Shown here: piece after piece, positions 15,592-22,444 of the stretch
Numbering within the stretch: the stretch's first letter is position 1
How the letters are laid out: each line of letters opens with the position of its first letter
DNA from: a virus
DNA: 50,889 nt
Virus record (IMG/VR): IMGVR_UViG_3300006128_000017
Span: 1-50,889 of that record
Reading direction: 5' to 3' (one strand)
Made by a program: the position numbers and the translations under genes
The notes under the pieces: model-generated
Database searches by the model: none
What the model was told of the DNA's origin: nothing
Seen by the model: the letters and a program-made list of their open reading frames with translations, nothing else

Positions 15592-16274
15592 TGAAACAGC
15601 AACCAATGCCCGTTACCGTAGAACAGGTAACAGATGGAATCTATCACGTCATTGTAGAGAATACATATGACCTTGCGATGACATTTTGTCGAGCTCAAGA
15701 GTTTTATGAATCTTCCTTAACTGGTATTCGTGGTAAGAAATTTGATATGACGGATTTCATGCGTCTGTATACACAGAGTAGAGGTGATACTGTCTTCTCT
15801 TATCCGGCTGATTGGTCAGGCTTTAACGTACCAGGACCAGTATTGAATAAGCTTTATAATGAAATTGGAATAGATGATTTTAATACGTACGATAAGCTTC
15901 TTTTAGATATATTTGAACATGTAAGCAATGAGGTAGGCAGTACGAATTTCTATATAATTGGTTCACAGAACAATGATGCCAGTACTCTCAATCATGAAAT
16001 CAGTCACGGATTATATTTTCTTAATAAAAAATATAAAAAAGATGTTAATGCTGTTCTAGAGAAATTGCCAAAATCTATACAAAATAAAATCTTTAAGCAT
16101 TTGTTAGAAACGGGCTATTGCAAGGCTGTTTTAATAGACGAACTCAATGCATATCTAGCGCACAACCTTGCAGATATATCAAAAATGTTGAAATTCTCAA
16201 AAAAGGATCTAAAATCATTAAAGAAAATTTCAGCACAATTGCAAGAGATTTATACTTCGTTCATTGATAAGTAA
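15591..16274 (+). CDS. Putative zinc metallopeptidase-like protein (HEISH)
   Basis: 227 residues. H135-E-I-S-H139 in LNHEISHGLYFLN is an HExxH zinc-binding motif on a helix, and E184 in LIDELNAYLAH is placed to be a third ligand as in gluzincins. The first half is unlike known peptidases. A hydrolytic role is inferred from the motif only; such phage proteins may process virion or host proteins. It lies directly upstream of tmRNA (3 nt), so the RNA may be cut from the same transcript. Confidence 0.7.
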   Translation: MKQQPMPVTVEQVTDGIYHVIVENTYDLAMTFCRAQEFYESSLTGIRGKKFDMTDFMRLYTQSRGDTVFSYPADWSGFNVPGPVLNKLYNEIGIDDFNTYDKLLLDIFEHVSNEVGSTNFYIIGSQNNDASTLNHEISHGLYFLNKKYKKDVNAVLEKLPKSIQNKIFKHLLETGYCKAVLIDELNAYLAHNLADISKMLKFSKKDLKSLKKISAQLQEIYTSFIDK

Positions 16275-16277
16275 TTT

Positions 16278-16734
16278 GGGGGTGTACTTGGTACTCGATT
16301 TAATTATTGAAAACTATAGTGCATGCAGTAGACGATTGTATCTACTTTAAAATCAATCAAAAAAATCAAACGCCGAAGATAATACTGACGCGCTCTTAGC
16401 AGAGGCTAGCTACATCTTTAACCACGCAGACGAGTTCTGCATGGAAGAAGAGTATCTTCTCGCTGCATAAAAACAGTATCGGATCCTATTAAAGGTACTG
16501 GGAGCTTAACAATAGGTTAAGGAAGGTCTTACGATTCTAAGAAAACTAAGAGTAAGCGGTCGTAGTAAAGCCGGTTCTTGCTACAGGTAGAGAAAAATAT
16601 AGGCTGGCAACCATTAGCAACCTCTCTCTCCGGCGCCGTATGGCGTTCTTGAAATGCTAGAATATGCTAAAGCATGTAGAGTCGATAGATAGTCAAGATT
16701 AAGGACAGGGGTTCGAATCCCCTCACCTCCACCA
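16278..16734 (+). ncRNA. ssrA: tmRNA, one-piece, with an unusually long tag frame
   Basis: 457 nt. The acceptor stem GGGGGUG (16278-16284) pairs with CACCUCC before the A and encoded CCA at 16732-16734, with the third pair G-U, the alanine identity element. A T-arm with loop TTCGAAT, the conserved GTGCATGC, and CTAAAGCATGTAG near the 3' end fit tmRNA. Pseudoknot 1 is visible (GTAGA/TCTAC with GATTG/CAATC around 16328-16360). The tag frame ends GCT GCA TAA at 16468-16470 and reads open from at least 16366, about 32-34 codons ending EEEYLLAA, a ClpXP-type LAA end. E. coli's tag is about 10-11 residues. The resume codon is uncertain (UCA, AAC or GCC). No smpB gene was recognised in the window. 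Confidence 0.95.
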
Positions 16735-16741
16735 TTTTAAC

Positions 16742-16769
16742 TTGCTTTTATTAAGCAATTCATTATTAT
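16742..16769 (+). promoter_or_regulatory. Sigma70-like promoter TTGCTT-N16-TATTAT, overlapping a small hairpin
   Basis: TTGCTT at 16742-16747 and TATTAT at 16764-16769. The predicted start near 16776 is one base before the ATG at 16777. TTGCTT also pairs with AAGCAA 5 nt later, a weak hairpin just after the tmRNA CCA end. Confidence 0.45.
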
Positions 16770-16776
16770 AAGCGAT

Positions 16777-16926
16777 ATGGTATATTTCGTACAACGCTGG
16801 ACAGGTAAGGGATGGAACACGTCAATGTGCTCACCTTACAATTCAAAACAAGAAGCTCTTAAGCATATAAAGCAATATTGGTGGCACTATACTGATTCCA
16901 ATCCATATAGGATTATAGAACAATGA
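16777..16926 (+). CDS. Small hypothetical protein (49 aa)
   Basis: Begins MVYFVQRWTGKGWNTSMCSP and contains aromatic-rich IKQYWWHYTD. Its TGA overlaps the ATG of the next gene (CAATGA), and a promoter precedes it, which together support a real gene. It resembles small phage proteins that read as one beta-hairpin plus helix; no function known. Confidence 0.7.
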   Translation: MVYFVQRWTGKGWNTSMCSPYNSKQEALKHIKQYWWHYTDSNPYRIIEQ

Positions 16927-17153
16927 AAAGGATTATTACTCCAAACCAAGATGAAGAAGCTCTCTTCTTTTCTGATTTTACAGGTAAGCCGGTTGGCGGT
17001 GATTACGGTCCTCAAGCAGAACTAACAATAGATTTTAATTATGGTTCTAAATATGATACAAGGCAAATAACACTCCATTTAAGTGATGATGATGTAGACG
17101 TGCTGATTAATTTTCTCAATACAAAAACTTTAAAAAAACTTGATATCTCGTAA
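16923..17153 (+). CDS. Conserved small phage protein (MKRIITPNQDEEALFFSDFTG)
   Basis: 76 residues, acidic. The N-terminal block (ITPNQDEEALFFSDFTGKP) and ITLHLSDDDVDVLINFL are typical of a protein common in phages, of unknown function. Translation is probably coupled to the preceding small gene through the 4-base overlap. Confidence 0.75.
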   Translation: MKRIITPNQDEEALFFSDFTGKPVGGDYGPQAELTIDFNYGSKYDTRQITLHLSDDDVDVLINFLNTKTLKKLDIS

Positions 17154-17161
17154 TTTGTGTA

Positions 17162-17169
17162 TATAAATA
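17162..17169 (+). promoter_or_regulatory. Late-type promoter box (TATAAATA) of hsp20
   Basis: Exact T4 late consensus. The predicted start near 17175 gives a leader of about 63 nt, one of the few long leaders here. The left arm of the inverted repeat begins at its first bases. Confidence 0.6.
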
Positions 17170-17175
17170 GTTATA

Positions 17176-17191
17176 GCTCAGGCGCTCAACC
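17176..17191 (+). repeat. Left arm of inverted repeat flanking hsp20
   Basis: GCTCAGGCGCTCAACC. The 10-mer at 17180-17189 is the exact reverse complement of 17737-17746, and pairing extends with a one-base bulge through GCTC. It lies at the predicted 5' end of the hsp20 mRNA. Confidence 0.6.
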
Positions 17192-17237
17192 GAGGCTAGA
17201 GAGAACATATTAACTCGCTTAACAAAGGAGAACACAT

Positions 17238-17717
17238 ATGACAACACACACATACACACTAGGTCGGGTAATTCCGGCATCAGGGACTGGCTATAGCCGA
17301 CTACCAGCTCTGTTTAATGAAAGTTGGCTAAGTGATGTCTTTAAGGACATCGATAAGGCATTTGATATTCCAAATGCTACATACCCATATAATATCGTAG
17401 CAGATATAGACCCGGAAGGGAACCCTGTTGCATATTATATCGAAGTTGCACTCGCCGGAGTCGGCAGAGACAACATCAAAGTACACGTGAAAGAGGGACA
17501 TCTCTTCATTAGCGTGGAGAAGGAAGACGCAGAACCCGATGAGCATATCGTCTACCACCGTAAAGGAATCAGTAGGAGGAAGGGACAATTGTCCTTCACC
17601 CTGAAAGACAATACGGACGTTAAGTCTATCTCATCAACATACACAGACGGCCTATTACGAGTTAAGGTCCCTGTTGTAAAACCGGAGGTACAAAATATTA
17701 GTATCGAGGTTAAATAG
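17238..17717 (+). CDS. Small heat-shock protein (Hsp20/alpha-crystallin)
   Basis: 159 residues with a good Shine-Dalgarno (AAAGGAGAACACAT before the ATG). The alpha-crystallin domain covers about residues 50-150 (YYIEVALAGVGRDNIKVHVK, LFISVEKED, then LSFTLKDNTDVKSIS and GLLRVKVPV), and the tail contains an I-x-I-type motif (NISIEV) that docks in oligomers. Hsp20 is a holdase chaperone and is frequent in marine T4-like phages, where assembly support is assumed. Late promoter, structured leader and a complementary 3' sequence suggest special mRNA control. Confidence 0.95.
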   Translation: MTTHTYTLGRVIPASGTGYSRLPALFNESWLSDVFKDIDKAFDIPNATYPYNIVADIDPEGNPVAYYIEVALAGVGRDNIKVHVKEGHLFISVEKEDAEPDEHIVYHRKGISRRKGQLSFTLKDNTDVKSISSTYTDGLLRVKVPVVKPEVQNISIEVK

Positions 17718-17733
17718 AGTTTAATTTAGCCCT

Positions 17734-17751
17734 GGATTGAGCGCCTGGAGC
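17734..17751 (+). repeat. Right arm of inverted repeat flanking hsp20
   Basis: GGATTGAGCGCCTGGAGC, complementary to the arm at 17176-17191. It lies just after the hsp20 stop and could close the mRNA into a 5'-3' stem of about 14 pairs. No U-run follows, so it is not a plain terminator. Confidence 0.6.
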
Positions 17752-17768
17752 ACTTACAATTAAACTCA

Positions 17769-18251
17769 ATGAAGATAGGATTTAACTGCAGTTCATTTGA
17801 TTTACTTCATGCCGGGCATGTTACCATGCTCAAGCAAGAAAAAGAAATGTGCGACTACCTTAAGGTCGCACTCCAAGTCGATCCAACAATAGATAGACCG
17901 GGTGTCAAAAATAAGCCTGTTCAGTCTATTTACGAAAGATATGTACAGCTTCAGGGCTGTAAGTACGTTGATGAGATTTTAGTATACAGTACAGAGTATG
18001 ATTTACTTCAGCTTATTATGACTCAAACTATGCACATTCGCTTCCTATCCGAAGAGTATAAAGACAGAGACTTTACCGGTAAGCAGTACTGTATCGATCA
18101 CGGTATTGAGATCTTTTATCATACCCGTAAGCATGATTTCTCTTCTAGTGACTTAAGAAAGAGAACAGCTGAACAGGAAGCAAGAAAAGGACAACCAGAA
18201 CCTTCTTCTTTAATTCCTCAATATTCACCAGAACTTATTAAACACCCATGA
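17769..18251 (+). CDS. Glycerol-3-phosphate cytidylyltransferase-like nucleotidyltransferase
   Basis: 160 residues. The N-terminal H14-A-G-H17 in FDLLHAGHV is the CTP-binding HxGH motif; ERYVQLQGCKYVDEI and the SSSDLRKR segment (equivalent to the family's ISSSxxR) complete the pattern of TagD/RibF-type cytidylyltransferases. It would activate a sugar phosphate or polyol phosphate with CTP. It opens a tight chain of four genes with 4-base ATGA overlaps or near, suggesting a common pathway. Confidence 0.85.
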   Translation: MKIGFNCSSFDLLHAGHVTMLKQEKEMCDYLKVALQVDPTIDRPGVKNKPVQSIYERYVQLQGCKYVDEILVYSTEYDLLQLIMTQTMHIRFLSEEYKDRDFTGKQYCIDHGIEIFYHTRKHDFSSSDLRKRTAEQEARKGQPEPSSLIPQYSPELIKHP

Positions 18252-19234
18252 AAAGAATACTAGTAACAGGCAGTGCAGGGTTTGTCGGTGCAAACTTTGT
18301 TGAATATCTCTTAGAAACAGATCCAACAGTAGAGGTCATTGGTTTAGACTCTCTCAGACATATGGGAGATTCTCAGCGCATTTCAAAGAGCGAGAGATTC
18401 TTTCACTACACACATGATCTCAATACCCCTATCTCACCGGTCCTTTCTTCTAAGATTGGTAATGTAGATATTATTGTTAACATTGCAAGTGAATCAGCTA
18501 TTGATCGTTCTATTAAGGAGCCTGAAGCTGTAATTCTGAACAATGTTAATCTGATCATTAACATTCTTGACTTTGCAAAGAGAAAATCTGTAGAGAAGTT
18601 CATTCATCTCTCTACTGATGAAGTCTATGGTCAGTACTATGATGTACCTCATAAGGAATGGGCTAAGATTGTACCGTCGAATCCTTATTCAGCTTCAAAG
18701 GCCTGTCAGGAAGCTATTGCTATCTCTTACTGGAGAACGTATGGAACACCTTTAGCTATTATTAATTGTCAGAATATGTTCGGCAAGATGCAGAATGTAG
18801 AGAAGATGATTCCAAAGACAATCAAATATATTTACGAAGGTAAGACTATTCCTATCTATTCGAGTAATGGGAAGTCTGGAGCTAGAAAGTATATTCATGT
18901 TCGTAATCTCTGTTCAGCTATTAACTTTGTAATGCAGAGATGGATAGCGCCTTATACAAGTGCTGAGTTTGAGGAACTACCTGATCGTTATCATGTAGGT
19001 GGTCATGATGAAATTAGTAATGTCGATCTTGTTGATAAAATCTCACATATTATGAACATGCCAGCCAAGATGGAGCTTGTTGAAGATACAGTAATTAGAC
19101 CGGGATATGATAAAAAATATGCTTTAGATGATTCAAAGCTTAAGTCACTTGGATGGAAGCCTGAAATGGATTTTGATGATTCATTAAGAGATGTAGTTGC
19201 ATGGACACTTAAGAACAGGGCTTGGATGCAATGA
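18248..19234 (+). CDS. NAD-dependent nucleotide-sugar epimerase/dehydratase (RmlB-like)
   Basis: 328 residues of the extended short-chain dehydrogenase family. The glycine motif GSAGFVG (8-14) binds NAD; LSTDEVYG supplies the TDE triplet typical of dTDP-glucose 4,6-dehydratases, and NPYSASKA the catalytic Y-x3-K. The substrate is probably an NDP-hexose. Overlaps with the genes on both sides point to coupled expression with the cytidylyltransferase and the RmlC-like epimerase. Confidence 0.9.
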   Translation: MKRILVTGSAGFVGANFVEYLLETDPTVEVIGLDSLRHMGDSQRISKSERFFHYTHDLNTPISPVLSSKIGNVDIIVNIASESAIDRSIKEPEAVILNNVNLIINILDFAKRKSVEKFIHLSTDEVYGQYYDVPHKEWAKIVPSNPYSASKACQEAIAISYWRTYGTPLAIINCQNMFGKMQNVEKMIPKTIKYIYEGKTIPIYSSNGKSGARKYIHVRNLCSAINFVMQRWIAPYTSAEFEELPDRYHVGGHDEISNVDLVDKISHIMNMPAKMELVEDTVIRPGYDKKYALDDSKLKSLGWKPEMDFDDSLRDVVAWTLKNRAWMQ

Positions 19235-19758
19235 AGGTTACAAAAACAAGAATAGAAGGCGCTTATATTATTGAGCCAACGAAGTACAATGATAGTAGAG
19301 GTTCGTTTGCAGAGACGTGGAATCAAAGACAGTTTGAAGAGATTTTAAATATTAAGCACGGGTTTGTGCAAATGAATCATAGTAAGTCTTATTCTTGTGT
19401 GCTTAGAGGGTTGCATTATCAATCCGAGCACCCGCAAGCAAAACTTGTTTGGGTTACAAGCGGGGCAGTGAGAGATGTTTTTGTCGATTTAAGAAAAGAC
19501 TCGCCTACATTTGGTCTCTGGGATGCTGTCACACTCATGGGATCAACAAGAGTTTATATACCAGCGGGATGCGCTCATGGATTTATTGTGGCATCAGAGC
19601 AAGCAGACTTTCATTATTTTGTTTCAGATTATAGATATCCAGAGTATGAGAGAACTTTAATGTGGAACGATCCGGATTTGAATATACACTGGGGTGCAAC
19701 AAACCCAATACTATCAGAAAAAGATAAACAGGGGCATTATTTTAAAGACTTACAATGA
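19231..19758 (+). CDS. dTDP-4-dehydrorhamnose 3,5-epimerase-like protein (RmlC family)
   Basis: About 175 residues in a cupin fold. GLHYQSEHPQAKLVWVTSG contains the catalytic His region, with VRDVFVDLRKDSPTFG and IPAGCAHGFIV matching RmlC. It would epimerise, or isomerise, the 4-keto sugar made by the preceding dehydratase. The ATG at 19231 overlaps the upstream TGA; a TTG 9 bases earlier is possible. The order dehydratase then epimerase matches deoxysugar operons. Confidence 0.9.
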   Translation: MKVTKTRIEGAYIIEPTKYNDSRGSFAETWNQRQFEEILNIKHGFVQMNHSKSYSCVLRGLHYQSEHPQAKLVWVTSGAVRDVFVDLRKDSPTFGLWDAVTLMGSTRVYIPAGCAHGFIVASEQADFHYFVSDYRYPEYERTLMWNDPDLNIHWGATNPILSEKDKQGHYFKDLQ

Positions 19759-20327
19759 GCACAAAGCAAACAATAACCCGAAAAGGATCGTTCGATGTTA
19801 TGCATCGAGTAATGAACGAGCGTATGAAGTGTTTTCACGTACACGGTCATACATATCTTTATGAACTTACATTCGGTTTTGAAACAATGGAAGAGATTGG
19901 CTATGCAATTGACTTTAAGGAAATTAAGAGAGTAGGGTGTCAGTGGATTGATGATAAGCTCGATCACGGTGCTATTTTAAACTGTCACGATAGAACTCTT
20001 ATTAAAGCTGTCAATGATCTCGGTACAAAACTCTGGATCATGACATTAAATGGACCTGGAAACTACTGTAATCCATCGGTTGAGAATATCGCTAAGGAAG
20101 TGTTTTTAGCAATGGACATCTTATTCAACAAATACCATAATCTCTGGATTGAGAATGTACGGTTATATGAAACACCAAATTGCTTTACTGACTGTAATAG
20201 AGATTCTATCTCACAGGATGAGCGATCAAATTTTTACATCGGTAACAAATATCTAATTGAACAATACAGGGATGAAATGGGTGTTGTTGAATACGATGAT
20301 AGAAAAATTAAATGGAGCGATGCCTGA
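19755..20327 (+). CDS. queD: 6-pyruvoyl-tetrahydropterin synthase / QueD-like protein
   Basis: 190 residues. Zinc ligands fit H17, H30 and H32 (C26-x3-H30-G-H32), with C26 as the catalytic cysteine; AIDFKEIKR, DHGAILN and NPSVENIA (the PTxEN motif) complete the family pattern. QueD makes 6-carboxytetrahydropterin for preQ0 and queuosine; some phages use this route for 7-deazaguanine DNA modification. The other genes of the route (queC, queE, folE) are not in this window. The last codons overlap the 5' end of the tRNA-Ser gene. Confidence 0.85.
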   Translation: MSTKQTITRKGSFDVMHRVMNERMKCFHVHGHTYLYELTFGFETMEEIGYAIDFKEIKRVGCQWIDDKLDHGAILNCHDRTLIKAVNDLGTKLWIMTLNGPGNYCNPSVENIAKEVFLAMDILFNKYHNLWIENVRLYETPNCFTDCNRDSISQDERSNFYIGNKYLIEQYRDEMGVVEYDDRKIKWSDA

Positions 20328-20404
20328 GCGGTTTAAAGGAGAATTCTACTAAAATTCCGAGGTCTAATACACCTCCGTGGGTTCGAATCCCACTCGCTCT
20401 TCCA
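20314..20404 (+). tRNA. tRNA-Ser, anticodon ACU (reads AGU)
   Basis: Class II cloverleaf: acceptor GGAGCGA/TCGCTCT, D-stem CCT/AGG, anticodon stem GAATT/AATTC with loop CTACTAA (U33, anticodon ACU), long variable arm GAGGT/ACCTC, T-arm GTGGG-TTCGAAT-CCCAC, and encoded CCA. The long arm and anticodon make it serine. Oddities: A at position 34 instead of the usual GCU anticodon, a G1-U72 closing pair, U at the discriminator, and 14 bases shared with the end of the queD coding sequence. Confidence 0.9.
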
Positions 20405-20433
20405 TTTTCGAATCCTTCCGCTTCCTAATTTAC

Positions 20434-20461
20434 TTGCAAGGGAGATAATACTTTATATAAT
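20434..20461 (+). promoter_or_regulatory. Sigma70-like promoter TTGCAA-N16-TATAAT
   Basis: TTGCAA at 20434-20439 and a perfect TATAAT at 20456-20461. Predicted start near 20468, three bases before the ATG at 20471. Confidence 0.6.
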
Positions 20462-20470
20462 CAACTTACT

Positions 20471-21424
20471 ATGCAAGCTTATCACTATAAAGACGTTGTT
20501 TTAATTCCGAAATATTCAACACTTGATTCACGGTCTTCAGCTGATACTTCTGTAACGTTAGCAGGTCATACATTTAAAGGACCTGTCATGCCTTCAAATA
20601 TGAAGTGCACTATCAACATTAATATAGCGAGGATGTTATCTAATAACGGTTACTTCTATATTATGCATAGATTTGATACAGACACTGTAGAATTTGTAAG
20701 AATAGCAAATTATGAAGATTGGAAGCTAGTTTCTATCAGTGTAGGTGTTAATGACAGTGATATTACAATCTTAGAGAATTTATATACAGCAAATCACCGT
20801 GTGGACTTTATAACTGTTGATATTGCCCACGGTCATCACAAGAAAATGATGGATATGCTCTCTTATCTACAAAAATTCCGTGATAGAGGAACGAAGATCA
20901 TTGCTGGTAATATCGTAACAAAGGAAGCTGCCTATGACTTAATAAAATGGGGTGCTGATATCGTGAAAGTAGGGATTGGTCAGGGGTATGTTTGTACAAC
21001 GAAGGATAAAACCGGTTTTACGATGCCGATGTTTACAGCTGTTAATACAATGCCTGTTCATATACCTGTAATTGCTGATGGCGGTATCCGGTGTAACGGT
21101 GATATTGCTAAAGCGCTTGTCGCTGGTGCTACCATGGTTATGGCTGGTAGTATGTTCGCTAAGCTTTCCGATAGTCCGTCGGCTACCTTTAAGGATCCAC
21201 ATACTGGCGAGACGCTTAAGGAGTATTACGGCTCGGCAAGCTTCTATAATAAGGGTAACAACAAGAACATTGAAGGGAAGCGTGAACTCATCGAGGCTGA
21301 TCAAATGACATACCTTCAGAAAATGCAAGAAATACAGGAAGATCTGCAGAGTGCCATAAGTTACGCCGGTGGTAATAAATTGTCAGATCTTGTACATACA
21401 AGCTATAAAATACAGGCTGTTTAA
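20471..21424 (+). CDS. IMP dehydrogenase/GMP reductase family enzyme (GMP reductase-like)
   Basis: 317 residues as a single TIM barrel with no CBS insert. The catalytic cysteine is C175 in KVGIGQGYVCTT; IADGGIRCNGDIAKALVAGA and MAGSMFA bind the phosphate, and the EYYGSASFYNKG flap is followed by EGKR. Size and missing CBS domains favour GMP reductase (GMP to IMP, NADPH-dependent) over IMP dehydrogenase. It could redirect host guanine nucleotides for phage DNA or for the QueD-type pathway. Its stop overlaps a late-type box. Confidence 0.85.
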   Translation: MQAYHYKDVVLIPKYSTLDSRSSADTSVTLAGHTFKGPVMPSNMKCTININIARMLSNNGYFYIMHRFDTDTVEFVRIANYEDWKLVSISVGVNDSDITILENLYTANHRVDFITVDIAHGHHKKMMDMLSYLQKFRDRGTKIIAGNIVTKEAAYDLIKWGADIVKVGIGQGYVCTTKDKTGFTMPMFTAVNTMPVHIPVIADGGIRCNGDIAKALVAGATMVMAGSMFAKLSDSPSATFKDPHTGETLKEYYGSASFYNKGNNKNIEGKRELIEADQMTYLQKMQEIQEDLQSAISYAGGNKLSDLVHTSYKIQAV

Positions 21425-21431
21425 ATAAATA
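21424..21431 (+). promoter_or_regulatory. Late-type promoter box in front of a structured RNA
   Basis: AATAAATA. T4 spacing predicts a start at about 21437, one base into the 7-bp closing stem of the RNA element at 21436-21520. Confidence 0.5.
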
Positions 21432-21435
21432 TTTC

Positions 21436-21520
21436 TGCTAGACCCGAGTAGGCAGGGGGTAACTAGTCTTCTTCGACCAGCGGGTTTAATACCCGGTAGC
21501 CAATGAAGATCTATCTAGCA
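21436..21520 (+). ncRNA. Unassigned structured RNA, about 85 nt
   Basis: The ends pair perfectly: TGCTAGA (21436-21442) with TCTAGCA (21514-21520). Inside, CGGGT-TTAAT-ACCCG (21481-21495) forms a hairpin, and GTCTTC (about 21466-21471) can pair with GAAGAT (21505-21510). A second ACCCG at 21442-21446 could compete for CGGGT, so two folds are possible. It does not fold as a tRNA: no T-loop and no CCA. It lies between two late-type boxes, so it may be a small late RNA or a leader. No known family was recognised. Confidence 0.55.
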
Positions 21521-21526
21521 TAAATA
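21519..21526 (+). promoter_or_regulatory. Late-type promoter box (CATAAATA)
   Basis: Ends 7 nt before the ATG at 21533 and overlaps the last bases of the structured RNA. Confidence 0.5.
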
Positions 21527-21532
21527 TTTCAT

Positions 21533-22444
21533 ATGAATTTTAAGGAGCATTTTCATCTTTACGAGGCACTAGATAAAACAAATATCTACACTAGAACTAT
21601 TGCAAAATATTTGTTTGGTGATGAAAAGCGCGTCGATGATATACCCCTACCGCATGGTAAATACCAAGTAGGTGTTGATTTTCAGGTTGATCCGAAAGAT
21701 TTAGATACTTTTACTAAATTATTCCCTATTACACCGCCTAAAGAAGGCGAAGAACTTGATAGTGCTGGTACTAAAGGATCTGGTAACGGTGAAATTGCTC
21801 TATATTGGTTATTTTCAAAGGATCATACAGTTCAAGACATGAGAGGTGGCGATAATCCCGATCTTTTAATTGACAATACAAAGATAGAGGTCAAGGCTTA
21901 TGATTCAAGAAGATTTGGTTTAGGTAGATTCGGTAATCAAGCATCAAATCGCCAGCTACTCTCAGTAGTATTTGGATTAAAGGCACTTTTAAACTCTATT
22001 CGTCCGTCAGATGTTGCTGAACGTCAACCATCTCTTGATGATTTTAATAAACAAGAGGTAATTGACTCTTTCAAGGTATTACAAGATTTTGATAATAACC
22101 AGGAACTCAGAAAAGTAGCATCTGCATATCCGTTAATCGATATGATTTACAAGCAAATTGACAGTGTATTAGCCGGTCTTGGTTTAGTTACAGGAAAATT
22201 TACAGCAGAAGATGGTGCAGCTGCGATGCTTAGAATGTTACTCATCACAAAATTAGATAAGAAGCCTGGTGATAACGGTTATATCATTAATATAGCCTAT
22301 AAAAAGAAATTAAAGAACTTCCAAGGTACTTTCTTTAAGGTATCGATAAAGAATATTAAAAAGCTGAACACCGAAAACATACTAAATGGTGTACAAGCAA
22401 GTGGTGCAGCTCTCAAGATTGATCCTTATCTGCTTTTTAAATGA
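21533..22444 (+). CDS. Putative PD-(D/E)XK nuclease-fold protein
   Basis: 303 residues. E87 in GSGNGEIAL, D110 in GGDNPDLLI and E119-V-K121 in IEVKAYD line up as the acidic and lysine residues of a PD-(D/E)XK active site (D-x8-E-x-K). The C-terminal half is unassigned. It could be an endonuclease for host DNA, repair or resolution; the motif is persuasive but the family is not identified. It starts MNFKEHFHLYEA, and overlaps the next gene by 4 bases. Confidence 0.6.
   Translation: MNFKEHFHLYEALDKTNIYTRTIAKYLFGDEKRVDDIPLPHGKYQVGVDFQVDPKDLDTFTKLFPITPPKEGEELDSAGTKGSGNGEIALYWLFSKDHTVQDMRGGDNPDLLIDNTKIEVKAYDSRRFGLGRFGNQASNRQLLSVVFGLKALLNSIRPSDVAERQPSLDDFNKQEVIDSFKVLQDFDNNQELRKVASAYPLIDMIYKQIDSVLAGLGLVTGKFTAEDGAAAMLRMLLITKLDKKPGDNGYIINIAYKKKLKNFQGTFFKVSIKNIKKLNTENILNGVQASGAALKIDPYLLFK

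Noticed and set aside
16278-16734. Two-piece (permuted) tmRNA
   Set aside because: Both acceptor halves lie at the outer ends in the normal order, so this is the one-piece form.
17176-17751. Insertion-sequence or attachment-site ends around hsp20
   Set aside because: Only about 10-14 pairs, no target-site duplication, no transposase or integrase; hsp20 is a normal gene for such phages.
20939-21328. Minus-strand open frame inside the GMP reductase-like gene
   Set aside because: Antisense shadow of a well-supported enzyme; no ribosome-binding site, promoter or domain.
21436-21520. tRNA gene in the intergenic RNA element
   Set aside because: The 7-bp closing stem suggested it, but there is no T-loop consensus, no acceptable anticodon arm and no CCA.
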